Made by a program: the position numbers and the translations under genes
From: Daphnia carinata
Taxonomy: Eukaryota > Arthropoda > Branchiopoda > Diplostraca > Daphniidae
NCBI RefSeq assembly: GCF_022539665.2
Contig: NC_081334.1
Location: forward strand, 8,526,424 to 8,590,423
DNA: 64,000 nucleotides
Reading direction: 5' to 3'
The notes under the pieces: generated by a model
Seen by the model: only the letters and a program-made list of their open reading frames with translations
The model's database searches: none
Told to the model about the DNA's origin: nothing
In this document: piece by piece, positions 55,250 through 64,000 of the stretch
How the letters are laid out: every line of letters starts with the position of its first letter
Position numbering within the stretch: the stretch's first letter is position 1

Positions 55250-56090
55250 TCATATCCATCTATTCGCTTTCAAAACAGAAGAAGTCAAGCACACGACAAA
55301 AACGCAAGGCAAAGGACCCATCCGCTCACGGCCCTATCGAAACTCTCAACGACAAAAAGAAGTCGCGGAAAAAAACCCATCCAGGAGCTACTCAAACCCG
55401 ACATCATCAGACCCTCTGTTTCACGATGGGCATCACCCATAGTTTTGGTACGGAAAAATCAGGAGAACAAAGGCTGTGCTTCGACTACAGGAAGCTGAAC
55501 GCGACAACAAAAAAAGATTCATTCCCGCTGCCGAGAATCGACGACGTCCTGGACCTGCTGCAAGGACAAAAACTTTTCTCCACCCTCGACCTCACGTCAG
55601 GTTATTGGCAAATTGAAATGGAAGAACAATCCAAAGAAAAAAACACGTTTGTCGTCGACAATAATTTGTACAAATGGAATAGACTTGCATTTGGGCTAAC
55701 CAACGCTCCAGGAACGTCCCAACGATAAATGAACTTCGCACTATTTAGTGTCTTTGGGAAGAGTTTTCTGGTATACCTGGAAGACATCATAGTCTTTTCG
55801 ATTACACGTCAGACTTCTGACATTTTTGGATTGTTACAAAAGGCTAATTTGAAACTTAAATTGTCAAAATGTAAATTTCTGCAAAATAAAGTACATTACC
55901 TAGGACCCATCATATCGGCGGACGGAGTCGCTACCGATCCTGGCAAAATCGAGGCAATAGCCAACTACAAACGTCCATGCACCGTAAGGGACGATTCATC
56001 GAGAAATTTTCAACCATCGTACACCCGCTCCTAATACAGACAAAAGGACAGCCAAAAGCACCGCCTCTGGTGACCAACTGTGAAGTATAC
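55250..56090 (+). pseudogene. Gypsy reverse transcriptase, partial
   Basis: GEQRLCFDYRKLNATTKKDS (~55464), FSTLDLTSGYWQIEM (~55577), FGLTNAPGT, one stop at 55726, then the catalytic box FLVYLEDIIVFS (55765-55800), where the usual YLDD reads YLED. VHYLGPIISADGV follows (~55900). The connection region is deleted and the frame ends at ~56090. Confidence 0.85.
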
Positions 56091-56094
56091 TTTC

Positions 56095-56560
56095 CGTCCA
56101 AAAACCTCGAAGGGAGTTAACTTCAAGGGATAGGGAGGGGTATTGAGAAAAATTATTTTTGAAGAAATAACATTAAATCTATATTAAGTAAGGAATGCTA
56201 TATCTTTTGGGAAAAAGAATTTTTTTAGCTCCACTCTAAGTATTTTATTTAAAATTTAAAAAAACCTTGTCTTAACATTACGCTTATGGGGAAAACCGTG
56301 TGCCTATATCGTGAATGAGAACTGGTAAGTTACAACAACGGTAAGTTCTACAAAAAAACTAAGTGTTAGTGAATTGTAGATCATGACCTAATGTGATCAG
56401 CAAAAAAAAAATCTACCTGTATTCAATGAATAGCAATGGGAGTTTATATGATACCGTTGCGCCATAAGAATACACATAAATGGAGGTGTACCTATTAATT
56501 TGGTGGGTACTGTACTTGTAAGAAGAGGAGCAGACGACCAACAAACCCTCCCAAAAAACG
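56095..56560. other. Unexplained insert inside the Gypsy element
   Basis: AT-rich, stop-rich sequence with no RNase H or integrase similarity where these are expected. Duplicated phrase AACGGTAAGTT-like around 56318-56348. No target duplication seen. Confidence 0.4.
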
Positions 56561-56570
56561 TATATCTAAT

Positions 56571-57876
56571 GTGTCTCCATCTTATAGTGTTTTTCAGATA
56601 CTCGTTTTAGCCGCGATGTTCATTGGACGCTTTGCGTTCAACGCCACGATCTGCGATTGTGACAACGCCCTCCACAAGGGATTCCTTCAGTTCGACGACG
56701 AAGGCTGCAAACACAAAATCAGCTCAGCAACTCCCGTTCGGTTGTACTACAACGTGTACTACCCGTTACGCAGAGATTCCTAGAACCTACGTGTTTTATA
56801 TGGAAAAAGAGCAAAAGGCAGGACTGGCCCTGCTGTACCAACTGTCTGACCCAAATATTTTTCGAGTTCGTGATTCCAGTAAACAATTAGACTTCGTGGT
56901 TAAAAATATCAATGTCGGACTTTGCAAATCAGTGACGAACTACTCAAACTACCGCCCAGTGTTAGGAATGCCCCGCGTAGTACCATCTTCGATCACCTTG
57001 AACAATTCAAAACATGAAGCAAAATTAAGTAACAAAAACTTGACCATCCCGACTATGCTCCGCGCCGAGATAGACGCGGTGGCACACACACAATACATCC
57101 GAGATATTGCTGTAGAAATGTCGAACGGACTAGCAGAAGAAATTCGAGCAATCCAGTGAGAAATTCGGGAAACAGCGCATAAAAACGCCATCGCCACGGA
57201 ACAATATAATGGTTGGCTAGTCCCCAGCTACTTGAATCTGCGGAAATGCACCAAACTCCAACCAACGGGCAAAGACGTCACCGTACTGCAGTCCGCTGCC
57301 CGAGAAGTAACCTTTGTAACAACCATCACGGACTGCGGACCTTGAGCCAAAAGTAGCGAACTCCATCATCAGTATAGAAGATTGGGAACTAACGGAGTAT
57401 AGAAAGTGCTATTGGCACTCCGGATTCGTCCATTTCAAAGGACGCGCACACACTTACAAAAATGGAATCTGGGACCCTATAGTACCCTCTGGGGCATTAA
57501 GGGTACGAAGCTGATCAACGCCCTTACATACGAAGTAGATAACACCCTCTTTTCAGTTCTACAGCTGCACCCAGCGCTTAACGAAAATCCTTTGAGCCCG
57601 GCTGCAGCCATGGCAGATATCCAAGTAACAGTACACGAACATAGCACCACCGACATAAGGCTCACCCGCAGAGTCAGTAACGTCCTACTCAACGCTTACG
57701 ACGCCCCTCACATCTCCTTCATGGCTAAGTGGGAAGCCGTCTCTTATCATTGCACAACCCTCGGATGGCGCATGCATAAAAAATTTTGGTACAGTTCGGG
57801 CGCTAGCTTCGTCTGCATCCGTTACCATGGCGAACGAGCCGGAGATGACGACCAACAGCTTCCCACCGCCGACTGA
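56571..57876 (+). pseudogene. Retroelement envelope-like glycoprotein, broken
   Basis: An AG acceptor (TTTTTCAG at ~56597) precedes a hydrophobic leader and a cysteine-rich start (CDCDNALHKG), fitting a spliced subgenomic env as in some Gypsy elements. Middle and end blocks include CTKLQPTGKDV, a Cys-rich ITDCG region and an Asn/Leu-rich region before the 3' end. One stop at ~57157 and frameshifts near 56790 and 57345 break it. The block around 57100-57345 resembles the fragment at 61702-61959. Similarity to glycoproteins of arthropod negative-strand RNA viruses is possible, but I cannot establish it by eye. Confidence 0.55.
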
Positions 57877-58654
57877 AACCTATATACAGCGGCGTTAAAC
57901 GACAGCATCGAGCGCCGCCGCAGTAAGAAAAGGAAATTGGGGGGAGCGTAAGAAGAAGACAGGTCAGTGTGGCGCGTCGCAGTTACGCCGGGACATTTCG
58001 TCACCCACGACGACTACCACCGCATAAGAGAACCCACCCAGTATTAAGTCAACACCGGTTTTCAGAAGGGGTACAGCTACGACGACCGCTTCCCGGGGTG
58101 ATCCACTCCGACGTTCGAAGACTACAGGTTCGAACGTCGGCCTTTTTGGCTCCACCAGCATCCCCTGGTCCAGCGCAAGAATAAAATTGGGCGCACAACG
58201 AAGTAGACGTCATCGGCATATCCGACTCACCAAGTGAGACATCTGGATATCATTCCTACGACAGCAAATCTACTCTTCCCCTCATCATTACATCGTGATT
58301 GCGGGACGCAATTTTTCACGGCCGTAAGATATGTAAGGAACGACGAGTCGGAACCGTTTTCCCCACATCGATCTTGGTTCCCACGGAGGACTTTAACCTC
58401 CGAGAACCGGCCATACTCTTTTCACACCTTAGTGTTAAATTTACATAGCAAAATTCCCTACCTTTTCTGAAGTGTTAAATAATTCGACCTTCCAATTTCC
58501 TACCAAATGTTCCCCTGAAAAACCTGTAAAGTCAGTTAGTTTTGTGAGTCGGAGTGAAGCAGTACTCTGTATCAAGTGCGTGCTCAATAAAAAATTGTGT
58601 TACTCTTACACTTGTGTTGTGTTATTCCGCCGCCAGTAGCCGCCTCCAACACAA

Positions 58655-59240
58655 CACACTGCTGTCCTTTAGACGACCGTTTTTGGTTCCCATTGGACCA
58701 CTAGGACGTACATAAGACGTGGCGAAATTCTTAGATGACCTGTTTTGGCTGCCTTCTGCACATCTAGATGTCCGGCAGAAACGAAGCCCGTGTGTGTCTT
58801 TTGTCAGTCGTCCACAACGAATTTAGGCGGTGAATTGGACCACTTTTGGACCTCTTAACAATATAAGCTTAAAAGACGTGGCTGTGGCTGGTATAGAACT
58901 CGAGTCTCCCACATCACAGTAGGACGCTCTTTCCACTGGGCCATTCTACACTTGCAAACATTATTATTTTAAAACAATACAATAGAAACATAGAAAAATC
59001 TGTTTTTTTTTCGACAACAGGTCATAAAAAATGTTTTTTAGACATAAAGTTAAAATCGAAATTAAGTTAGACCCTCGATCCTTCAAGAGTAATTAAACAA
59101 ATTAGACAAAAATTTCTTAGATTTTGAAACGAATTATTTGAGAAAATAGTCCTATCATAACTAATGCCTGTTTTAAGCATTTTTGATGCTAACAAAAAAA
59201 ATATTTTTCTAACTCCCTCATTTCAATAAAATTTACAGTA
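58655..59240 (-). repeat. tRNA-headed dispersed repeat, copy 3
   Basis: tRNA-like head at 58880-58947 (minus). Two roughly 60-bp body units with TTTAGACGACC and CTTAGATGACC cores lie at 58670-58790, and the AACTAATG..TTTTAAGCAT tail is at 59155-59190. It is the fullest of the three copies. It starts immediately after the Gypsy 3' end. Confidence 0.6.
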
Positions 59241-60586
59241 CAAATTTACTTACCAGTTTAGTTGCAAGGTATAAAGTTTGAACATTCTACGTTTGAATTT
59301 CATGTATGTCAAAACTGGCAACACAGGATTTGGCCAAATGTGGGACTAAAGACGTCAAAAACAGCTAAAGTGATTTTCTAGACAACAAAGCTGGCTATCG
59401 TACATCTATTTTTGCGCCTATATCAGGTCCGTCCTGGTTGTCCTAGTGGGACGGATTTAGGATGACTTCTGGCGTACAATTGTTGTGTGGTCTCTGCCAT
59501 GAGCCCACTGTTAGTAGAATACTATATATCGTTATTTTGTATAGCTTGTTCTCCACCATTTGTGAACAATCTTTACAGAATGAAGAAAAGTCAGCAATAA
59601 GTTTCAATTGAATCGATTTTAAGGGCATCAAGATTTTAACTCCTTTCCAGATAGAACCCTGGTGTAACAGCTATGGTTGAAAAACCCCAACGCCAGTTGC
59701 TAGGAAATAGACCAACGCGTAGTAACGAATCAAAAAGGAAATTTGTAGTGCTTGGTACTGTAAATAAAAAGTGTTGTTAGAATTTTAATAAAAACAAATT
59801 TTACAAAAAATCATGAAGAAAATTACTCGCCATTCTGAAAAGAAGGCTCGTTTTCACTCGAGGTAATAGGATCGACAGAAACAGACTGATTCCCGTAAAC
59901 ATTGGTTACAATCGGAGTCTAGAGGCAATCAGAGTCTAGATTAATTGATCTAAGGCATTGTAACCAACATTGGTTACAATCAGAGTCTAGAGGCAATCAG
60001 CATTGGTTGCTTTGTTTCAGTTGCTGAAGTAGCATAGATTGGTTGTTCAGTGGTATAATCAAGTCCACGTCCAAGTATAGGTTACGTTTAGTTGGGCCAC
60101 CTGTAAAAACGACAATGAAATTGTTTCTCAAATTTTTACGTTTTAAAAAATCTCTTTTTTTTAATTAGAGAGGCCAAAGAGCTTATCATGAAGCTTTCCT
60201 GTAGAAATGCCCATGCGGTTATTATAATAAGACAAGACACAAATATAAAGGTAAAATGGGAGGGATTACATTCACTTTTACTTATTAAATGCTTGAGGGG
60301 TGTAAGAGGCGGAGCTTCCTTTGCTTAGCTTTTGGGCTCGTTACATTCCTGCCTCTCTTCGATAAAAAGAATTGGTCCTCCAATTTGTGTTTTGTTTCTC
60401 CATAACCGGCTATAGTTGCTGCTACGAACGAATAATGTAAATTGTTCCTCCACCGAAAGAATTCGTATTTTCCTTCACCGGCTAAAAATGGTTACTGCAT
60501 ATAAAATTAAAAAGAGTTGCTGGTGATTTGGTTTTCTTTTCTTCTGGTTTTTATTCTTGCTTTTTCTCCGTTACAGTATTTCATTT
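59241..60586. other. Gene-poor; short direct repeat and hairpin
   Basis: A 32-bp direct repeat starting ATTGGTTACAATC occurs at 59901-59932 and 59969-60000 (31 of 32 match). A perfect 11-bp hairpin (ATTGTAACCAA and partner, 59957-59980) overlaps the second. No gene. Confidence 0.6.
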
Positions 60587-61450
60587 TTATTGGTAACGGT
60601 TCTTCGTTTTTATTCTTGTTCTTTCGCCGCTATGATGTTTCCCTTGCGGCGATATTCTAGTTGTTGTCTTCTTTTCTTCTGGTCTGGTTCGTTCCCGTTC
60701 TTGAAATATGGTAAACACTTTCTTATTTAGTCTACCTGATTTAGGCGTGTGTCCCAGGGAATCTTTAATTCTTGCATCTGCTCCATGTCTAAGAAGCAGT
60801 TCTATCATATCAATCCGGCTGAATCCCACTGCAACGTATAGAGCGGTGTGGTCTAATATGTCTTTTTTTATCCTCATTGTTCGTTGTGCACAAATTTGGA
60901 TGGCGAGATCTTCTAAGCCATACTGGGCTGGGTAATGTAAGACGGTTTCACCACCCTATGTCGCAATGATGATATTGGTTGGGGTCCATATCAACCTTGA
61001 ACATTCTTCATGTTCATATGTGATTTCTACCTTTAACGGGGTGTCTCCTTTGATGTTGCGAGCTGTAAATTCACAGTTGTTGTGTTTTAGTATCCGTATT
61101 AGTAGCAAGTCGTTATCGGCTGCGGCAATGTGGCCAATTGTTCTTCCTTTCTGCATGATTTCTGGGTTTGCCCCGAAGAACAGTAGATGTGTTCTTCTCC
61201 TACTTCTCTATACGCTCGTGTGGAGCAGCATATTTCCATCTTAGTACCTTCCGTTTAGGAAGGTGGCCCTCCGTTGTCGTGGCAATCCCCGCTGAGATTT
61301 TAATTTGTCGAGGATGCACTTCCTTTCTGCATGTAATGGGACTCCCATAATTGTTAGAGAAATTTTACCTTCCTCTAACTCTATTATGGCTTGTCTCCGC
61401 AGCTGGATTTTCTCTGTTCTAGCTACCGATACAGATGCCATTGTCTTCAT
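60587..61450 (-). pseudogene. Ankyrin-repeat protein remnant
   Basis: Minus strand begins around 61430 (MASVSVARTEKIQLRR; KISLTIMGVPLHAERK). Ankyrin-like repeats follow: GNMLLHTSVY and LLFFGANPEIM in different frames (~61240-61160), RTIGHIAAADNDLLLIRIL then NIKGDTPLKV (~61140-61030), GGETVLHYPAQYGLEDLAIQ (~60950), and HTALYVAVGFSRIDMIELLL with HGADARIKD (~60840-60770). A basic tail ends at 60587. At least two frameshifts and a stop after FLNGRY. Ankyrin repeats bind other proteins; partner unknown. It may be a decayed host gene or a gene carried by the neighbouring element. Confidence 0.75.
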
Positions 61451-61701
61451 CCGACAATTTTTGCATTTTTCTGCTTCCCACGGTTCCGTAATGAGGTCTA
61501 ATTAGGCATGTGAATGCTAGGTTTTTGGCGTATCCAATCTCCTGCTGTGGAGTTATGTTACCAGGTGTGCGGATTTCCATTTAAATTGGCCATAGGTGTT
61601 TTCCAGAAACAATCGGAATAAGGGTGAATTGATCACCCGTCTGTTCCGATGGTACAGTTCTATACCGTAAAGAACGAAGAAGAAGTAACGAACGGTTTAA
61701 A

Positions 61702-62300
61702 TCAACATTTGGTTTCATTTGGCGATATAAAAATTCTTTTTGCTTGATATTGTTGAAGTGTCATTGATTGGACAAAATATTGTAGTTTTGTGCAAATAGG
61801 TAGGCCTAACGCTGCTGCAGCTAAAATTCCGTTGGTTTGGGCTAAGATAACTGCTTGTGTCCTTTTAATTGCTGATAGTTGACAATAAACGTCCCGAATT
61901 TCTTTTGCGAATTTGTTCTCGTGTTCTCTTTCAATACTGATTTTATATTGTTCGTGCATTTTATTTAGTTGGTATTTAGTTTTGTCGTTGAACTCCTTGA
62001 TGTTTTTGGTAGACCGTTTTTCGAATTTTCGTCACTTAAGGATTTTTCAGCTTTCTGCCCCAATGTATTTATCAGTGCAACGGCCGGCGGCAAGTTTTGA
62101 CTTTCATTTTTCTCGATGGCCTGAATTTGGTTTTCTTCTGTTGTAGACGTTGTTTCTATTGTGGGTAATGGGATCATTGTGGTTGTCTGTGTTGATGATA
62201 GTTGGGTTGTCGGGTTTTCTTTCAATGTCGTCGTACTCAGCGTGGTTGGGACTGCGTGGCATTTTATCGTTATCCAAAAAATTCGCGAGTACGATTTCAC
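61702..62300 (-). pseudogene. Envelope-like glycoprotein fragment, second copy
   Basis: A Thr/Ser-rich stretch (STTTLKENPTTQLSSTQTTT, ~62230) is followed after a stop by a conserved block (EIRDVYCQLSAIKRTQ; AAAALGLPICTKL) at ~61900-61780, matching the 57100-57345 region of the Gypsy element by pattern (EIR, AQ-NG, L-x2-C-T-K-L, a final T-x-CG). The surface part is incomplete. Not functional. Confidence 0.5.
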
Positions 62301-63080
62301 GAAAGATCGAATAGCAGAGGTTCCAGTCGTGAGAGAAACTTCAATCGTAGCAGAGAAAACAGCCCATATCGCAACAGCTATAATTTATCCTGAAGAGAAG
62401 GTATCCCCACAGGGTATAGACAACCCAATTTCCCAATCTACCAGCAATCACCTCAGAGATCTTCGTACACAAGTAGTCATACAAGCTACAATCGACCCAA
62501 TTTTCAACCACACAACAATCAACAGGTGTAACCCCAAAAGCCACCTATTCTCAACAATATCCACGGCCACAACATAACCAAGGAAACACCCCCGACACAC
62601 TAGGGAAAAGGTTATTATCTGCCACAATTGGAATAAAAGAGGACACATTGCAAGAGAATGTTGGACAGATATGGCACGTATCAACCATCCGAATCGGCGA
62701 CAAATGCAGTAAGCACAATATCCCTACCAAACAATCCCCCAACATATAATTTAGAATTGAAATTAGCGATACCCAAACTAATACGTATATCCATTAGAAT
62801 TTTTGGAAAAGAATTTCATGCTTTATTAGACAAAGGAGCCGCAGCCAGTTTAGTTTCAGACAGCATATTATTCAACCTAAAAGCTAAGGAAGCGCTTAAA
62901 CAAATTAAAAACACGAAAGTTGCATCTTGGGATTAGACTTTTTATCAAACAACAATGTAAAAATTAACACCAAGGACAGACAGGTCAGTTACGACCATTT
63001 TGGGATAGACCACAACTTTGGAAAAAACGCACGTCCCATATACAGTTTAACATTTGGCAAAGCAAGCATCCACATTCCCC
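62300..63080 (+). pseudogene. Gypsy gag C-terminus and protease fragment
   Basis: Arg/Ser-rich stretch (FHERSNSRGSSRERNFNRSR, ~62300), zinc knuckle CHNWNKRGHIAREC at 62630-62661 with the second Cys changed to Trp, then retropepsin FHALLDKGAAASLVSDSI (~62817; DTG changed to DKG) and LGLDFLSNNNVKINTKDR (~62928). The tail YDHFGIDHNF..FGKASIHI matches the minus-strand Gypsy at 20.8 kb. RT and later genes are absent. Confidence 0.8.
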
Positions 63081-63091
63081 TCCACGATTGG

Positions 63092-63200
63092 CGGAGAAAA
63101 AGGCCCAGACGAAAAAGGCCCAGACGAAAAGGCCCAACAAAAAAGGCCCATACGAAAAAGGCCCACAAGAAAAAGGCCCACAAGAAAAAGGCCCACTTTT
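63092..63200 (+). repeat. 15-bp minisatellite AAAAAGGCCCAYAAG
   Basis: About seven units of 13-15 bp with core AAAAAGGCCCA. It begins directly after the protease fragment. A further copy pairs with AGTGGGCCT at 63212-63220 to form a hairpin. Confidence 0.85.
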
Positions 63201-63220
63201 CAATTTGAAAAAAAGTGGGC

Positions 63221-63699
63221 CTCCACGAAGGAGTTCTCCTTGGACCGGGCCTTTATCTCCGCTTAATTTCCATGTTCCAACATACTTTAATTTGTTTCCA
63301 AAACGTATTTCCCACCTCCTATTCCTTGGAAGTTGAAATGTACAAGGGTTGCTGAAACCGTGACCTTCTATAAGGTTTGCCGATATGAAACAAAGTTAGC
63401 GTATGTACGCTAGTTAATGTTTGATTATTTATTCGGTAGCAATCTTATTTCGGATTATGTTAGTATTTATCTATTGCTCATATCCCGTTAAATAAAGTTC
63501 ACTTTTCACAATTTTTGTTTTTTTTGAACTACTTTAGCTTCTTTAAATATAATATGAGAAATATATGTTTTTCGCACTTAGCCTTGTTCTGTCCACCCTC
63601 TTTGATCATGCCCCCCCCCCCAACCATTAGTCCATCTCCGTTATAACTTCCCTTTGTCGATACTTATGCCATAGGTAAAGACCACTGATTTGTTGTGAA
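63221..63699. other. No gene recognised
   Basis: AT-rich DNA with a C-homopolymer (CCCCCCCCCCCC, ~63610). No coding pattern. Confidence 0.4.
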
Positions 63700-64000
63700 T
63701 ACGGAAACTGAATGAGTTCCGCGTGGCTTTTGTGGTTGCTGGGAACAAAGATATGTTAATACGAAGACTAGTTTATTATTATTAACATTTGATAAATAAT
63801 TTTTATAGGAAGAACATTACAAACTTAAACTATCGTTTGAGATAAGGACAAATAAAAACTATTATAATTTAATATTGATTCTTATACCATTTATTTTCTT
63901 ATCACATTTTCAATTCTTTTCACGATTACAAAGAGCCCAATAAATATATTAAAATCATAACCTACTGCTATAAATATGCCAAGCGGTTACTGCTGACTGT
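63700..64000 (+). repeat. Dispersed repeat, direct copy of 27.96-28.26 kb
   Basis: See 27955-28260. Runs off the end of the window. Confidence 0.75.

Larger units (their letters stand above)
53540..58640 (+). mobile_element. Gypsy retrotransposon with envelope-like gene
   Basis: Plus-strand order: gag, protease, RT (cut short), an unrelated-looking gap (56095-56560), an envelope-like gene, a purine-rich tract (AAGAAAAGGAAATTGGGGGG, ~57927) and a probable 3' LTR up to about 58640 with AATAAA at 58586. RNase H and integrase are missing. No 5' LTR was found; the LINE abuts the gag start. All ORFs are broken. Confidence 0.75.

Noticed and set aside
63092-63200. CRISPR array
   Set aside because: Units are adjacent without spacers, the context is eukaryotic transposon DNA, and no cas genes are present.
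62985-63203. Phe/Trp-rich frames suggesting a membrane peptide
   Set aside because: Translation of the 15-bp minisatellite.

Overview
This window is eukaryotic repeat-rich DNA, most likely from an arthropod. Three things point that way. Short interstitial arrays of TTAGG/CCTAA, the common arthropod telomere unit, occur near 17.5 kb and 23.56 kb. Introns are small, with clean GT..AG ends of about 66 to 230 bp. The transposon mix (BEL/Pao, Gypsy with envelope-like genes, I/Jockey-type LINEs, Tigger/pogo, Tc1/mariner, MULE) is typical of arthropods. The gene style would fit a crustacean such as a water flea, but that is inference. There are no bacterial operons, CRISPR arrays or rRNA genes.

Layout. 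0-9 kb: diverged repeats, a tRNA-headed dispersed repeat, one unrecognised multi-exon host-type gene on the minus strand (2077-3159), a minisatellite-like tract (4.7-5.46 kb) and a possible inverted-repeat element with an internal tandem duplication (6.4-7.65 kb). 8.97-13.74 kb: 5'-truncated BEL/Pao element (copy 1, minus). 13.8-14.4 kb: second tRNA-headed repeat. 14.88-17.44 kb: almost intact Tigger/pogo transposon with TIRs and TA target duplication. 17.5-23.8 kb: fragmented Gypsy element (minus) split by an I/Jockey-type LINE and carrying a short telomere-repeat insertion. 24-35 kb: a mosaic of inverted-repeat elements, a tandem tRNA-like repeat, a 601-bp deletion derivative of the Tigger element, a fold-back element of GAATAA repeats, and decayed mariner-like and second pogo-like transposases. 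35.3-38.1 kb: BEL fragment (copy 3, plus) joined to an L1-like LINE fragment. 39-41.2 kb: decayed MULE transposase with intron traces and a candidate host exon. 42.4-48.9 kb: BEL/Pao copy 2 with both LTRs and a primer-binding site. 49-53.5 kb: second I/Jockey-type LINE (minus). 53.5-58.6 kb: Gypsy element with an envelope-like gene (plus). 58.6-64 kb: third tRNA-headed repeat, an ankyrin-repeat pseudogene, another envelope-like fragment, a Gypsy gag-protease fragment and a 15-bp minisatellite.

Almost every transposon gene here carries stops, frameshifts or deletions, so the region reads as a graveyard with a few younger pieces. The Tigger element and BEL copy 2 are the best preserved. The most unusual observations are a zinc-knuckle ORF placed downstream of pol in both long BEL copies, a telomeric-repeat insertion flanked by a 12-bp direct repeat, and the nested long inverted repeats at 25.4-34.9 kb. 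No clearly new defence-like or metabolic system was seen.
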